A stretch of 64,000 bases of DNA from the NCBI RefSeq assembly GCF_001752365.1, contig NZ_MEIY01000001.1:228087-292086 (forward strand). The letters are read 5' to 3'. The translations under genes and the position numbers were made by a program. Of this stretch, positions 29,843 through 44,096 are shown in pieces (positions within the stretch are counted from its first letter, which is position 1; each line of letters starts with the position of its first letter). The DNA comes from Marinobacter sp. X15-166B. GTDB taxonomy: Bacteria > Pseudomonadota > Gammaproteobacteria > Pseudomonadales > Oleiphilaceae. The notes beneath the pieces are model-generated. The model saw only the letters and a program-made list of their open reading frames with translations. It was not told where the DNA came from and did no database searches.

Positions 29843-30751
29843 ATGACCACCTACAACCTGACCCATCTCAAGCAGCTGGAAGCGGAAAGCATCCATATCA
29901 TCCGGGAAGTCGCTGCCGAGTTTGATAACCCGGTCATGCTCTATTCCATTGGCAAGGATTCGGCCGTCATGCTGCACCTGGCGCGCAAGGCCTTCGCTCC
30001 CGGCAAACCGCCGTTTCCGCTGATGCACGTGGACACCACCTGGAAATTCCAGGAAATGATCGCGTTCCGCGACCAGCAGGTGAAAAAACACGGCTTCGAA
30101 CTGATTGTCCACATCAATGAAGACGGCGTGCGCCAGGGCATAGGCCCCTTTACCCACGGCAGTGCCAAGCATACCGACATCATGAAAACCCAGGGGCTGA
30201 AGCAGGCCCTGGACAAATACAAATTTGATGCCGCCTTTGGCGGAGCCCGCCGGGATGAAGAAAAGTCCCGCGCCAAAGAGCGGGTCTACTCGTTTCGCGA
30301 CGAGTACCATCGCTGGGACCCCAAAAACCAGCGGCCGGAGTTGTGGAACCTGTACAACGGCAAGGTCAACAAAGGCGAAAGCATTCGCGTGTTCCCGCTG
30401 TCCAACTGGACCGAACTGGACATCTGGCAGTACATCTATCTGGAAAACATCGACATAGTGCCGCTGTATTTTTCCGCCGTACGTCCGGTGGTCGAGCGTG
30501 ACGGCACGCTGATCATGGTGGACGACGAGCGCATGCCGCTCAAAGCAGGCGAAACGCCGATGATGAAGTCGGTGCGGTTCCGCACCCTGGGGTGCTACCC
30601 GCTGACCGGTGCCATCGAATCCACGGCAACCACCTTGCCCGACATTATTCAGGAAATGCTGCTGGCCACCAGCTCCGAACGGCAAGGCCGGGTGATCGAC
30701 CACGACTCCGCCGGCTCCATGGAGCAGAAAAAACGGGAAGGTTATTTTTAA
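29843..30751 (+). CDS. cysD: Sulfate adenylyltransferase subunit CysD
   Basis: PP-loop ATP pyrophosphatase that adenylylates sulfate to APS with CysN. It has 302 residues. The PP-loop SIGKDS is at 35-40, [22 protein letters not shown] and [12 protein letters not shown] are CysD hallmarks, and the C-terminal [25 protein letters not shown] is typical. It begins the cysD-cysN pair; cysN starts 46 bases on. Confidence 0.98.
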   Translation: MTTYNLTHLKQLEAESIHIIREVAAEFDNPVMLYSIGKDSAVMLHLARKAFAPGKPPFPLMHVDTTWKFQEMIAFRDQQVKKHGFELIVHINEDGVRQGIGPFTHGSAKHTDIMKTQGLKQALDKYKFDAAFGGARRDEEKSRAKERVYSFRDEYHRWDPKNQRPELWNLYNGKVNKGESIRVFPLSNWTELDIWQYIYLENIDIVPLYFSAVRPVVERDGTLIMVDDERMPLKAGETPMMKSVRFRTLGCYPLTGAIESTATTLPDIIQEMLLATSSERQGRVIDHDSAGSMEQKKREGYF

Positions 30752-30797
30752 GGGCACCACGCAGCCGATTCACCATTTAGCCAGACGGACACCAGTT

Positions 30798-32456
30798 ATG
30801 TCGCACCAATCAAATCTTATCGCCGAAGACATCCAGTCTTATCTGAAGCAGCATGAGAACAAGCAGCTGCTGCGCCTGCTCACCTGCGGCAGTGTGGATG
30901 ACGGTAAAAGCACGCTGATCGGCCGCCTGCTGCACGATACCAAGATGATCTACGAAGACCACATGGCCAGCCTGAAAACCGACAGCGCCAAGCTGGGCAC
31001 CACCGGCGAAAAGCTGGATCTGGCGTTGCTGGTGGATGGCTTGCAGGCCGAACGTGAACAAGGCATCACCATTGATGTGGCCTATCGCTATTTTTCCACC
31101 GACCAGCGCAAATTCATCATCGCCGATACCCCGGGACACGAACAGTACACCCGCAACATGGCTACCGGTGCATCCACCGCCCAGCTGGCTATTGTGATGA
31201 TCGACGCCCGCCACGGGGTGATGACGCAAACCCGCCGGCATTCGTTCATCGCCTCACTGCTGGGCATTCGCCACATCGTGGTCGCTGTGAACAAGATGGA
31301 CTTGGTGGATTTCAGCGAAGCCCGCTTCAACGAGATCCGGCAGGAGTACCTCGCCTTCGCTGCGCAGCTCGGCCTCGCCGACGTGCATTTTGTGCCCATG
31401 TCCGCGCTGGAAGGCGACAATGTGGTCAACCGCAGCGTGCACACGCCCTGGTTCGACGGCCAGTCGCTGATGGAGATCCTGGAATCCGTGGAAGTGGCGA
31501 AAGATAAAGACCTCGAGCATTTCCGCTTTCCGGTGCAATACGTCAATCGTCCCAATCTGGACTTCCGCGGATTTTGCGGCACCCTTGCCTCGGGAGTCAT
31601 TCGCCCGGGCGATGAGGTCATGGCCCTGCCCTCACGGCGCACCAGCCGGGTCAAGCAGGTGGTCAGCTTCGAAGGCGCGATGGCCGAGGCCTATACCGAC
31701 CAGGCCGTTACCCTGACCCTCGAGGATGAAATCGACATCAGCCGGGGTGACATGCTGGTCAAACCGGACGACCTGCCGGAAATCGGCAACCGCTTCAACG
31801 CCAACATCGTGTGGATGGCCGATGCGCCCCTGGAAACCGGACGCCTGTACGACATCAAGCTGGGCCCGGCGTTAACCTCCGGCACGGTGCGCCGGATTGT
31901 GCACCGCACCGACGTCAATACCCTGCAACAACACCCCGAGCCGGCGGTGCTGGCCCTCAACGAGATCGGTCTGTGCGAGCTGACCCTTAGCCAACCAGTG
32001 GCATTCGATATATACTCGCGCAACCACGCGACCGGCAGTTTCATCATCATCGACCGCCTTACCAACGTCACCATTGGGGCCGGCATGATCGCCAGCACCG
32101 CCACCAGCAAGCTGTCGACCGCCCCCCTCAGCGCAGAGGAACGGCAGCGCCGGCTGGCCCAGAAGCCCGCCATCATTGCCTGTCAGGGGGCCTCCGCTGC
32201 CGCAGTGGCGGTGGCCGTCGAGCGGTTGTTGTTCGACCTGGGCAAGACCACGGTGGCGCTTGATGAGCACAGCGCCGGCAATGACGCAGACCGGCGGCGC
32301 ACGGCGCAGCTGCTCTGCGCCCACGGTCTGATCGCCATAGTTGTCAATATTGATAGTCGCGTGGCCACGGCTTCAGTATCGGCAGACAGCGACGACGCAG
32401 TCGCTGCCGCCGCACATGAACTCATACACGGTTTGATTCGGGATAAACTCATCTGA
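30798..32456 (+). CDS. cysN: Sulfate adenylyltransferase GTPase subunit CysN with a degenerate APS-kinase-like tail
   Basis: EF-Tu-like GTPase that drives APS formation with CysD. The P-loop GSVDDGKS (31-38), [12 protein letters not shown] and NKMDLVDF are intact, so the GTPase should work. The protein has 552 residues, longer than stand-alone CysN (about 475) and shorter than CysNC fusions (about 630). The last 100 residues align in layout with CysC ([11 protein letters not shown], then [18 protein letters not shown] and [18 protein letters not shown]), but the Walker A lysine and the DGDN motif are gone. I infer a former CysNC fusion whose kinase has decayed. yejK starts 3 bases later, so this is not a frameshift remnant of a longer gene. 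Confidence 0.93.
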   Translation: MSHQSNLIAEDIQSYLKQHENKQLLRLLTCGSVDDGKSTLIGRLLHDTKMIYEDHMASLKTDSAKLGTTGEKLDLALLVDGLQAEREQGITIDVAYRYFSTDQRKFIIADTPGHEQYTRNMATGASTAQLAIVMIDARHGVMTQTRRHSFIASLLGIRHIVVAVNKMDLVDFSEARFNEIRQEYLAFAAQLGLADVHFVPMSALEGDNVVNRSVHTPWFDGQSLMEILESVEVAKDKDLEHFRFPVQYVNRPNLDFRGFCGTLASGVIRPGDEVMALPSRRTSRVKQVVSFEGAMAEAYTDQAVTLTLEDEIDISRGDMLVKPDDLPEIGNRFNANIVWMADAPLETGRLYDIKLGPALTSGTVRRIVHRTDVNTLQQHPEPAVLALNEIGLCELTLSQPVAFDIYSRNHATGSFIIIDRLTNVTIGAGMIASTATSKLSTAPLSAEERQRRLAQKPAIIACQGASAAAVAVAVERLLFDLGKTTVALDEHSAGNDADRRRTAQLLCAHGLIAIVVNIDSRVATASVSADSDDAVAAAAHELIHGLIRDKLI

Positions 32457-32459
32457 TCC

Positions 32460-33482
32460 ATGGCCATTAAACAGCTCCGCATCTGCTTTTCCAGTCAGCT
32501 CCAGCCGGGACAACCGGCCCGCATCACCCCCGGCAGTCCCCTGCAGGACCCCGGGGGTGATTACGAAGCCCTGCACAAACAAATGAAACGTTTGTTCAAC
32601 AGCAAACCCGGTAAAAAATACGGGCGATTCTCGGAGGATATCGGCGAATGCCCCTTTGGCAGCTGGCTGAAAGAGTATCAAGAAGGCCGCCAGAGTTTCG
32701 AATCCCTGAGCAATCGCCTGTTTGGCCAGTGGCAGGAACTGCTTCACGGCGCCCAGGAAGAACATCAGGGCCACCTGCTGCTGGTTCACGAGGCGCTGGC
32801 GGACAGCGACGTGGTGTACCTGTTGGTGGTGGAAAGCGACAGTGCCCTGCGTTTCGATCACCAGCAGGCGCTGGACGCCACCGACGTGATCAGCCTGTCC
32901 CGGCTGAATCTGGCGGTGCGGGTCGACCTCGATGCCTGGACGGACGATCCGGACAGCAATTACCTGACTCTGGTGCACGCCCGGGGCACGGCCGAAGCGG
33001 GTGACCTGTTCATCCGCCTGTGCGGGTTCACCAATCAGGTGGATGTGGAACAGGAAACCATCACTTTTCTCGATGCGGTCGAAGCCTTCGCGCGCCAGTC
33101 CGGGCAACCGGAAGAAGCCGGCGAGGTGCGCAGCCGCGCCTACGAGTTCTGCAAGGAACAACACGCCCTGGGCGAACCCGTGGCGATCGAAGCCCTGTCC
33201 GGCTATCTGGACGAAGACCAGCCGGAGCGCTTCACAGAATTTGCCGCCAGCGCCCAGGACCTGCCGGCGGACACCGTGTTGCATCCGGACCACCGCAAAG
33301 TCAGAAAGCTGGTGCGCATCGCCGGCTCCGGCGGTGGCATGAGCGTGTCCTTCTCCTCAGACCTGGTCAATCAGGCGGTTTACTACGACCGCGAGCAGGA
33401 CGCGCTCACCATCACCCGCCTGCCGAAAGCGTTACGGGAACAACTGCAACGCTATCTGGAAGACCGCGACAACCAACATTAA
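32460..33482 (+). CDS. yejK: Nucleoid-associated protein YejK/NdpA family
   Basis: About 340 residues of the NdpA family, DNA-associated proteins found in spermidine nucleoids of E. coli; exact role unclear. The HGAQEEHQGHLLLVHEAL segment and the C-terminal RIAGSGGGMSVSFSSDLVNQAVYYD motif are characteristic. It follows cysN by 3 bases, an unusual neighbour, so it is probably transcribed with cysDN. Assignment to the family is confident, function is not. Confidence 0.85.
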   Translation: MAIKQLRICFSSQLQPGQPARITPGSPLQDPGGDYEALHKQMKRLFNSKPGKKYGRFSEDIGECPFGSWLKEYQEGRQSFESLSNRLFGQWQELLHGAQEEHQGHLLLVHEALADSDVVYLLVVESDSALRFDHQQALDATDVISLSRLNLAVRVDLDAWTDDPDSNYLTLVHARGTAEAGDLFIRLCGFTNQVDVEQETITFLDAVEAFARQSGQPEEAGEVRSRAYEFCKEQHALGEPVAIEALSGYLDEDQPERFTEFAASAQDLPADTVLHPDHRKVRKLVRIAGSGGGMSVSFSSDLVNQAVYYDREQDALTITRLPKALREQLQRYLEDRDNQH

Positions 33483-33509
33483 ATACTGGTTGCCGATTGA
33501 TCACCCCGC

Positions 33510-33515
33510 TATAAT
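33510..33515 (+). promoter_or_regulatory. Consensus -10 box upstream of miaB
   Basis: A perfect TATAAT lies 94 bases before the miaB start. The nearest TTGCCG (33490-33495) leaves only 14 bases, so the -35 is unclear. Confidence 0.35.
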
Positions 33516-33608
33516 GCCCAGTTCGATTCCAGTCGCGCCGCCCTGGCTACTCTTGTTATTATGGGTAACCGGGGCACCGCGAACATCCACCAACGTACGT
33601 TGAGACCC

Positions 33609-34949
33609 ATGGCCACCAAGCTATTCATCAAGACCCACGGCTGCCAGATGAACGAGTACGATTCATCCCGCATGGCTGACCTGCTGCGCACCGACGAAGC
33701 GGTTGAAATGACCGACAACCCGGAAGACGCTGATATTCTCCTGCTGAACACCTGCTCGATCCGTGAAAAGGCCCAGGAAAAAGTCTTTCATCAGCTGGGG
33801 CGCTGGAAAAGACTGAAAAGCGACAACCCGGATCTGATCATCGGCGTGGGCGGCTGCGTGGCCAGTCAGGAAGGCCAGGCCATTCTGGACCGTGCGCCCT
33901 ACGTGGACATGGTGTTTGGCCCGCAAACCCTGCACCGGCTGCCGGAAATGATGACGGAAGTGCGCACCAAGGGGGGGCGTGGGCATCGTCGACGTCAGCT
34001 TCCCCGAGATCGAAAAATTCGACAACCTGCCCGCCCCGGGGGCCGAGGGCCCGTCGGCGTTTGTGTCCATCATGGAAGGCTGCAGCAAGTACTGCACCTT
34101 CTGCGTGGTGCCCTACACCCGGGGCGAGGAAGTCAGCCGCCCGGTGGATGACGTGATTGCCGAAGTTGCCCACCTGGCGGAACAGAACGTCCGTGAGGTC
34201 AACCTGCTGGGACAGAACGTCAACGCCTACCGGGGGGACACCCACGACGGCGACACCATGGATCTGGCGGAACTGATTACCCTGATTGCCAGCATCGACG
34301 GCATTGACCGCATCCGCTACACCACCTCCCACCCGGTGGAGTTCAGCGACGCGCTGATCGAGGTGTACGAGCAGGTGCCGGAGCTGGTCAGCCATTTGCA
34401 CCTGCCGGTACAGAGTGGCTCCGATCGCATTCTCGCGGCCATGAAACGGGGACACACGGCACTGGAGTACAAATCCAAGTTACGCCGGCTGCGCAAGATT
34501 CGCCCGGACATCAGTTTCTCCTCCGACTTCATCATCGGTTTCCCCGGCGAAACCGAAAAAGATTTCGAAGACACCATGAAGCTGATCAACGATATCGGTT
34601 TCGACATGTCGTTCAGCTTTGTGTACAGCGCCCGTCCCGGCACGCCCGCGGCGGAGCTGCCCGACACCACCCCCATGGATGTCAAAAAACAGCGCCTGAG
34701 TATCCTCCAGCAGCGCATCAACCAGAACGTCATGGAGATCAGCCGGCGCATGGTCGGGTCGGTGCAGCGCATCCTGGTCACCGGATTGTCGAAAAAGGAC
34801 CCGGGGGAGTACGCCGGCCGCACCGAGAACAACCGGATCGTCAACTTCCGTCACGACAACCCGGAGGTTGTTGGTCACTTCATTGACGTGGAAATTCGCG
34901 AGGCCCTGCCCAACTCCCTGCGGGCCGTGCCGGTAAACGGAGAGCTGCA

Positions 34950-34953
<4 letters not shown>
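33609..34953 (+). pseudogene. miaB: tRNA-2-methylthio-N6-dimethylallyladenosine synthase MiaB, frameshifted
   Basis: Radical-SAM methylthiotransferase that modifies A37 of tRNAs reading UNN codons. The N-terminal MTTase domain ([15 protein letters not shown] with Cys12, NTCSIRE, GGCVASQ) is in one frame, while the radical-SAM domain ([24 protein letters not shown]) and TRAM domain are in another. The break is at a G7 run (33971-33977). Deleting one G joins TEVRTKGG to [15 protein letters not shown] without loss, giving about 447 residues, a normal MiaB. As sequenced, the first frame stops at 34151. It is followed, with a 4-base overlap, by ybeZ in the usual miaB-ybeZ-ybeY-corC-lnt order. Confidence 0.93.
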
Positions 34954-35929
<976 letters not shown>

Positions 35930-35933
<4 letters not shown>

Positions 35934-36403
35934 ATACGCTCACTGTCGATATTCAGAACATGGTGCAGTCGGCCGACATCCCCGACGAGGCCTCCCTGAG
36001 CCAGTGGGCCAATGCGGGCTGGCAACAGCCCCACGACTCGGAAGTGACCATCCGCATCGTGGATGCCGAGGAAAGCGCCCAGCTGAACAGCCGCTACCGG
36101 GGCAAAGACGGCCCGACCAACGTCCTGTCCTTTCCATTTGAAGCGCCAGCCGGTATAACGGTGCCCCTGGCGGGCGACCTGATTATCTGCGTGCCGGTGG
36201 TCACTGCGGAGGCCCGGCAACAGGGCAAATCGCTGGCGGCCCACTGGGCGCATATGGTGGTGCACGGCATGTTGCACCTGCAAGGCTTTGACCACATTAA
36301 CGATACCGATGCCGAGGTCATGGAAGCCCTCGAAATCAAGCTGCTCGAGCAACTTGGTTTTTGCAACCCTTACGCCACAGAGGAGATAGTACAGGGCTCA
36401 TGA
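35930..36403 (+). CDS. ybeY: Endoribonuclease YbeY
   Basis: Zinc-dependent single-strand endoribonuclease needed for 16S rRNA 3' maturation and 70S quality control. It has 157 residues. The zinc motif HGMLHLQGFDH lies near 110-120, with the conserved SRYRGKDGPTNVLSFPFE segment earlier. It starts with GTG inside the ybeZ stop and ends in an ATGA overlap with corC. Confidence 0.96.
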
Positions 36404-37245
36404 GCGACGAACACTCGAGTCGCAGTCAAGGCAACAAGTCTTGGCTGGAACGTATATCACAGGCTTTTTCCAGTGAGCCTGAAACCGTCGAAGATGTGCT
36501 GGAGATTCTGCGCGATGCAGAAGCCCACAATATAATTGATGCCGATGCCATGAGCATCATCGAAGGCGCCATGCAGGTGATCGATATGCGCGTCGATGAA
36601 ATCATGATACCCCGCTCCCAGATGGTCACCGTGAAAGCGGCCCAGGACCCGAAATCCTACCTGAGCGCCATATTCGAGTCTGCCCACAGCCGGTTCCCGG
36701 TGCTTGGCGACAGCCAGGACGATGTTATCGGTATCCTGCTGGCCAAAGACCTGCTGCCACTGGCCGTCAATGAAGAGCTGAGCTGGAACCGGGTCCGTGA
36801 AATCCTGCGCCCGCCCACGTTTGTGCCGGAAAGCAAGCGCCTGAACCAACTCCTCAAGGAATTCAAGCAAACCCGCAACCACATGGCCATTGTGGTGGAC
36901 GAATACGGTGGTACCGCGGGACTGATCACCATTGAAGACGTGCTGGAGCAGATTGTCGGTGAAATCGAGGACGAACACGATTTTGACGAAGAAGCCCACA
37001 TCAAAACCCGGGGCAATGGCAGCTTTGCCGTCAAAGGCGCAACCCCGGTGGAAGACTTCAATGAGTTCTTCGATACCCAGCTCGATGACGAAGAGTTTGA
37101 CACCATCGGTGGGGTGCTGCTGCGCGAGTTTGGCCACCTGCCCCGCCGGGGCGAGTCGGTGCAATTGGGCGATCTGGTGTTCACCATCGCCAATGCCGAC
37201 AACCGCGTTATCCGGCTGCTGCAGGTAACCCGCAGTGACGGCTGA
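36400..37245 (+). CDS. corC: CBS-domain transporter-associated protein CorC (YbeX)
   Basis: Cytoplasmic CorC/HlyC protein of 281 residues with a CBS pair (MIPRSQMVTVKAAQDPKSYLS; VVDEYGGTAGLITIEDVLEQIVGEIEDEHD) and a C-terminal CorC domain (FDTIGGVLLREFGHLPRRGE). It is linked to magnesium/cobalt efflux and, as YbeX, to ribosome maturation. Its ATG overlaps the ybeY stop; its end overlaps the lnt GTG start by 11 bases. Confidence 0.93.
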   Translation: MSDEHSSRSQGNKSWLERISQAFSSEPETVEDVLEILRDAEAHNIIDADAMSIIEGAMQVIDMRVDEIMIPRSQMVTVKAAQDPKSYLSAIFESAHSRFPVLGDSQDDVIGILLAKDLLPLAVNEELSWNRVREILRPPTFVPESKRLNQLLKEFKQTRNHMAIVVDEYGGTAGLITIEDVLEQIVGEIEDEHDFDEEAHIKTRGNGSFAVKGATPVEDFNEFFDTQLDDEEFDTIGGVLLREFGHLPRRGESVQLGDLVFTIANADNRVIRLLQVTRSDG

Positions 37246-38782
37246 GCCTTCCCCCGCGCTACCCCGAGTACCCTGGCCCGCCAATCGCTGGCTGCAAGCG
37301 ACCTTGCTGCTGGTCGCCGGCGGCGCGCAGACCCTTACCTTCTCACCCTTCGGATGGTGGTGGCTGGCGCCGCTGTCGTTGGCGCTGATTGCCGCTATCG
37401 GCCTGACGCTGCCCGCCAATCAACTGTTCCGGGCAGGCTGGCTGGTCGGCTTCGGTCTGTTCGGCACCGGGGCTTCCTGGGTGTACATCAGCATCAGCGA
37501 GTATGGCAACACCAACACCCCGGTGGCGGTGGTGCTCACCCTGTTGTTTGTCGCCGGGCTGGCCCTGTTTCACGGGGTGGCGTTCTGGTTCTGGGGCAAA
37601 CTTGCGCCCCACAGCGCCTGGCGCCGGCTGCTGCTGCTGCCGGCCATCTGGGTGCTGGGGGACTGGCTGCGGGGCTGGTTGCTGACCGGCTTTCCCTGGT
37701 TGTTTCTGGGCACCGCCCAGGTGGACGGCCCCCTGGCGGGCTTTGCCCCCATGGTGGGCGTGTTCGGTCTGACCCTGTGGATAGCCGCCAGCGGTTCGGC
37801 CCTCTACGGCGCCCTCTGGCTGCTCCGCAACCAGCGCCACAAGGCCGCGCTGGCGCTGGCGCTGGTGATCCTCGCCCCCTGGTTTACCGGCGGCCTGGCC
37901 GGTCAGGTCCAGTGGACCCGGATCGCCACCACCCCCACCGCCATCGCCGCCGTGCAAGGCAACATTCCCCAGCAGATCAAGTGGGACCCGGAGTTCATGA
38001 AGGAGCAGATTGTCACCTATCTGTTGCTCACCGAGGACGACTGGGACCGGGACCTGATTCTGTGGCCGGAAACCGCCATCCCCATCACCCAGGATCAGGC
38101 AGGCGAGATACTGACCCACATCAATACCCGGCTGGGCCCCGACAGCACCCTGATCACCGGCATTCCCTGGTACGGGTTCAGTGACAGCCGGGAAGACTTT
38201 ACCTTCCGCAACAGCATCCTGGCCACCGGCAACGGTGACGGTATCTATTACAAGCAGAAACTGGTGCCGTTTGGCGAATACGTGCCCCTGGAAACCTGGC
38301 TGCGCGGACTGATCGGGTTTTTTGACCTGCCCATGTCAAGTTTTTCCAAAGGCCCCAAACACCAGCCACCGCTGGCGGTCAACGAGCACAAGGTGATGCC
38401 GTTCATCTGTTACGAAGTGGCCTACCCGGATTTTGTCGCCACCAACGCCCGCCATACGGATCTGCTGGTCACCATCAGCAACGATGGCTGGTTTGGCGAC
38501 TCCATCGGGCCCCTCCAGCACCTGCAACTGGCACGCATGCGCGCGCTGGAAACCGGTCGCTACATGCTCCGGGGCACCAACAACGGGGTCACCGCCATCA
38601 TTGACCACCGGGGCCGCATTACCCGGGCCATTCCCCAGTTCACCCAAGGCACCCTGCGGGGGGATGTGTACCGGGCGACCGGCAACACCCCGTTTATGGA
38701 AACGGGCTCCTGGCCGACACTCACCTTCGCGGCGATTTTGATTGTGCTGATCCGGGAGCGGGACATACCGCGGCCGGCTTGA
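37235..38782 (+). CDS. lnt: Apolipoprotein N-acyltransferase Lnt
   Basis: Inner-membrane enzyme that N-acylates the lipoprotein N-terminal cysteine, the last step of lipoprotein maturation. It has 515 residues. Roughly six membrane helices fill the first 210 residues, followed by a periplasmic nitrilase-type domain with catalytic Glu279 (LWPETAIP), Lys342 (KQKLVPFGEYVP) and Cys392 (FICYEVAYPDF). It starts with GTG inside corC. It ends 22 bases from the convergent zinc-ribbon gene. Confidence 0.97.
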   Translation: MTAEPSPALPRVPWPANRWLQATLLLVAGGAQTLTFSPFGWWWLAPLSLALIAAIGLTLPANQLFRAGWLVGFGLFGTGASWVYISISEYGNTNTPVAVVLTLLFVAGLALFHGVAFWFWGKLAPHSAWRRLLLLPAIWVLGDWLRGWLLTGFPWLFLGTAQVDGPLAGFAPMVGVFGLTLWIAASGSALYGALWLLRNQRHKAALALALVILAPWFTGGLAGQVQWTRIATTPTAIAAVQGNIPQQIKWDPEFMKEQIVTYLLLTEDDWDRDLILWPETAIPITQDQAGEILTHINTRLGPDSTLITGIPWYGFSDSREDFTFRNSILATGNGDGIYYKQKLVPFGEYVPLETWLRGLIGFFDLPMSSFSKGPKHQPPLAVNEHKVMPFICYEVAYPDFVATNARHTDLLVTISNDGWFGDSIGPLQHLQLARMRALETGRYMLRGTNNGVTAIIDHRGRITRAIPQFTQGTLRGDVYRATGNTPFMETGSWPTLTFAAILIVLIRERDIPRPA

Positions 38783-38804
38783 AGTGAGGGCTTGAAGTAC
38801 CGGC

Positions 38805-42649
<3,845 letters not shown>

Positions 42650-42653
<4 letters not shown>

Positions 42654-43654
42654 AAATTCAACCCGCCCAATTGGCGCAGACGCTGAAAAAGGGCCTCGCG
42701 CCAGTCTACCTGGTGTCCGGGGATGAGCCGCTGCTGGTGCAGGAATGCTGCGACCAGATACGCAAGGCCGCCCGTGACGCCGGCTTTCAGGACCGGATCA
42801 CCTATCACGCGGATCACCAGCTCGACTGGTCCAGGGTGGCGGAAGAATTTGGCGCCCTGTCGCTGTTTGCCGAGCGCCGCCGGATTGAAATCCACCTGCC
42901 CACCGGCCGGCTTGGTAATGGTCGCGACGTGATCGAGCGGGTGCTGGCCAACCCGCCCGAGGACATCATTCTGCTGCTGATCAGCACCCGTCTGGACGCC
43001 GCCGAAACCCGGCGCAAATGGTACAAGGCCCTGCAGACCTGCGGCGTGCACCTGCCGGTGTGGCCCATAGACGCCGACAAATTTCCCGCCTGGTTGCAAC
43101 AGCGCGCGCAGGCACAGGGGCTGGGGCTCACCCGCGGTGCGCTGGCCCTGCTGACGGAGCGCCTGGAGGGCAACCTGCTGGCCGCCAGTCAGGAACTGGA
43201 ACGCCTGGCGCTGTTTTCCAAGGGCGCAACCATTGATGAAGACGTGGTGCAGCTGGCGGTACAGAACAGCGCCCGCTTCAATGGCTTTGAACTGGTCACC
43301 GAACTGCTGCTGGGCCGGGCCGCCCACGCCCAAAAAATCATCGGCGCCTTGCAACAGGAAGGTGAAAATCCGCTGGGGCTGTTAAGCGTGCTGACCCGGG
43401 ATCTGAACCTGATTCTCGAATTGAAGCAGGCCCAGGCCCGCCGGGAAGCCGGCAGCGGCTTCCTGAAAAAACGCGGTGTCTTTCAGCCGCAACGGGCGCG
43501 AGCCCTTGAACAGGCGGCCCGGCGCCTGTCCCGCGCGCAAATCCATCAGGCGCTCAACTATTGCAGCGACACCGATCGCGCCGCCAAAGGCTTTGCCGAC
43601 CTGCCTCCCTGGCATTACTTGCGTGATCTGGCGACCCTCCTCGCCAGCCGCTGA
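42650..43654 (+). CDS. holA: DNA polymerase III subunit delta HolA
   Basis: Clamp-loader subunit that opens the beta clamp. It has 334 residues. MKIQPAQLAQTLKKGLAPVYLVSGDEPLLVQECCDQIRKAA and the later LTERLEGNLLAASQELERLAL segments are typical. It starts with GTG overlapping lptE by 4 bases and ends the leuS-lptE-holA operon. Confidence 0.96.
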
Positions 43655-43753
43655 TTGTCCCTGCAGGGTGTTCACGACAGCCCGCCCTCTTGACCTGCTG
43701 CGCCCCTCGGCGCATGGTGATAACTGTTCGGTCCACTAACCCAGAGAGGCGCT

Positions 43754-44023
43754 ATGAGGATGGATTTAAAAGACGATCTGAAAAAGCTGGGCGACAAGGT
43801 GCGTCAGTACCGGGACGAAGTGCGCGTCCAATTGCATTTGGCCAGGGAAGAGCTCAAGGACGAATGGGAGGATCTGGAGCCGAAGTGGCAGCAGTTTCGA
43901 CACAAACTGGACGGTATCGGTCAGGAAACGGACGAAGCACGCCAGAATGCCGTCGACGCCGCGCGCAAATTGGGCGAAGAACTCAAAAACAGCTATTCCC
44001 GCCTGCGGGACCGTCTGAAGTAG
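43754..44023 (+). CDS. Small charged coiled-coil protein of unknown function
   Basis: 89 residues, about 40% charged, with no Cys. The heptad-like pattern across nearly the whole length (LKKLGDKVRQYRDEVRVQLHLAREELKDEWEDLEPKW...) predicts a long amphipathic helix or coiled coil. GAGAGGCG lies before the ATG. No signal peptide or membrane segment is seen. I do not recognise the family. It sits 99 bases after holA, convergent with an acyl-CoA dehydrogenase gene. Confidence 0.75.
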   Translation: MRMDLKDDLKKLGDKVRQYRDEVRVQLHLAREELKDEWEDLEPKWQQFRHKLDGIGQETDEARQNAVDAARKLGEELKNSYSRLRDRLK

Positions 44024-44042
44024 CCGGTAACCCGCGCACCAT

Positions 44043-44071
44043 AAAAAATGCCGGAACGGGGTTCCGGCATT
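44043..44071 (-). terminator. Intrinsic terminator for the downstream acyl-CoA dehydrogenase gene
   Basis: AATGCCGGAAC (44047-44057) and GTTCCGGCATT (44061-44071) form a perfect 11-bp stem with a 3-base loop. On the minus strand six T follow (A-run at 44043-44048), so it ends minus-strand transcription 26 bases past the acyl-CoA dehydrogenase stop. Confidence 0.88.
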
Positions 44072-44096
44072 CGCGGTTACTGTCCGTTCAGCGGCA

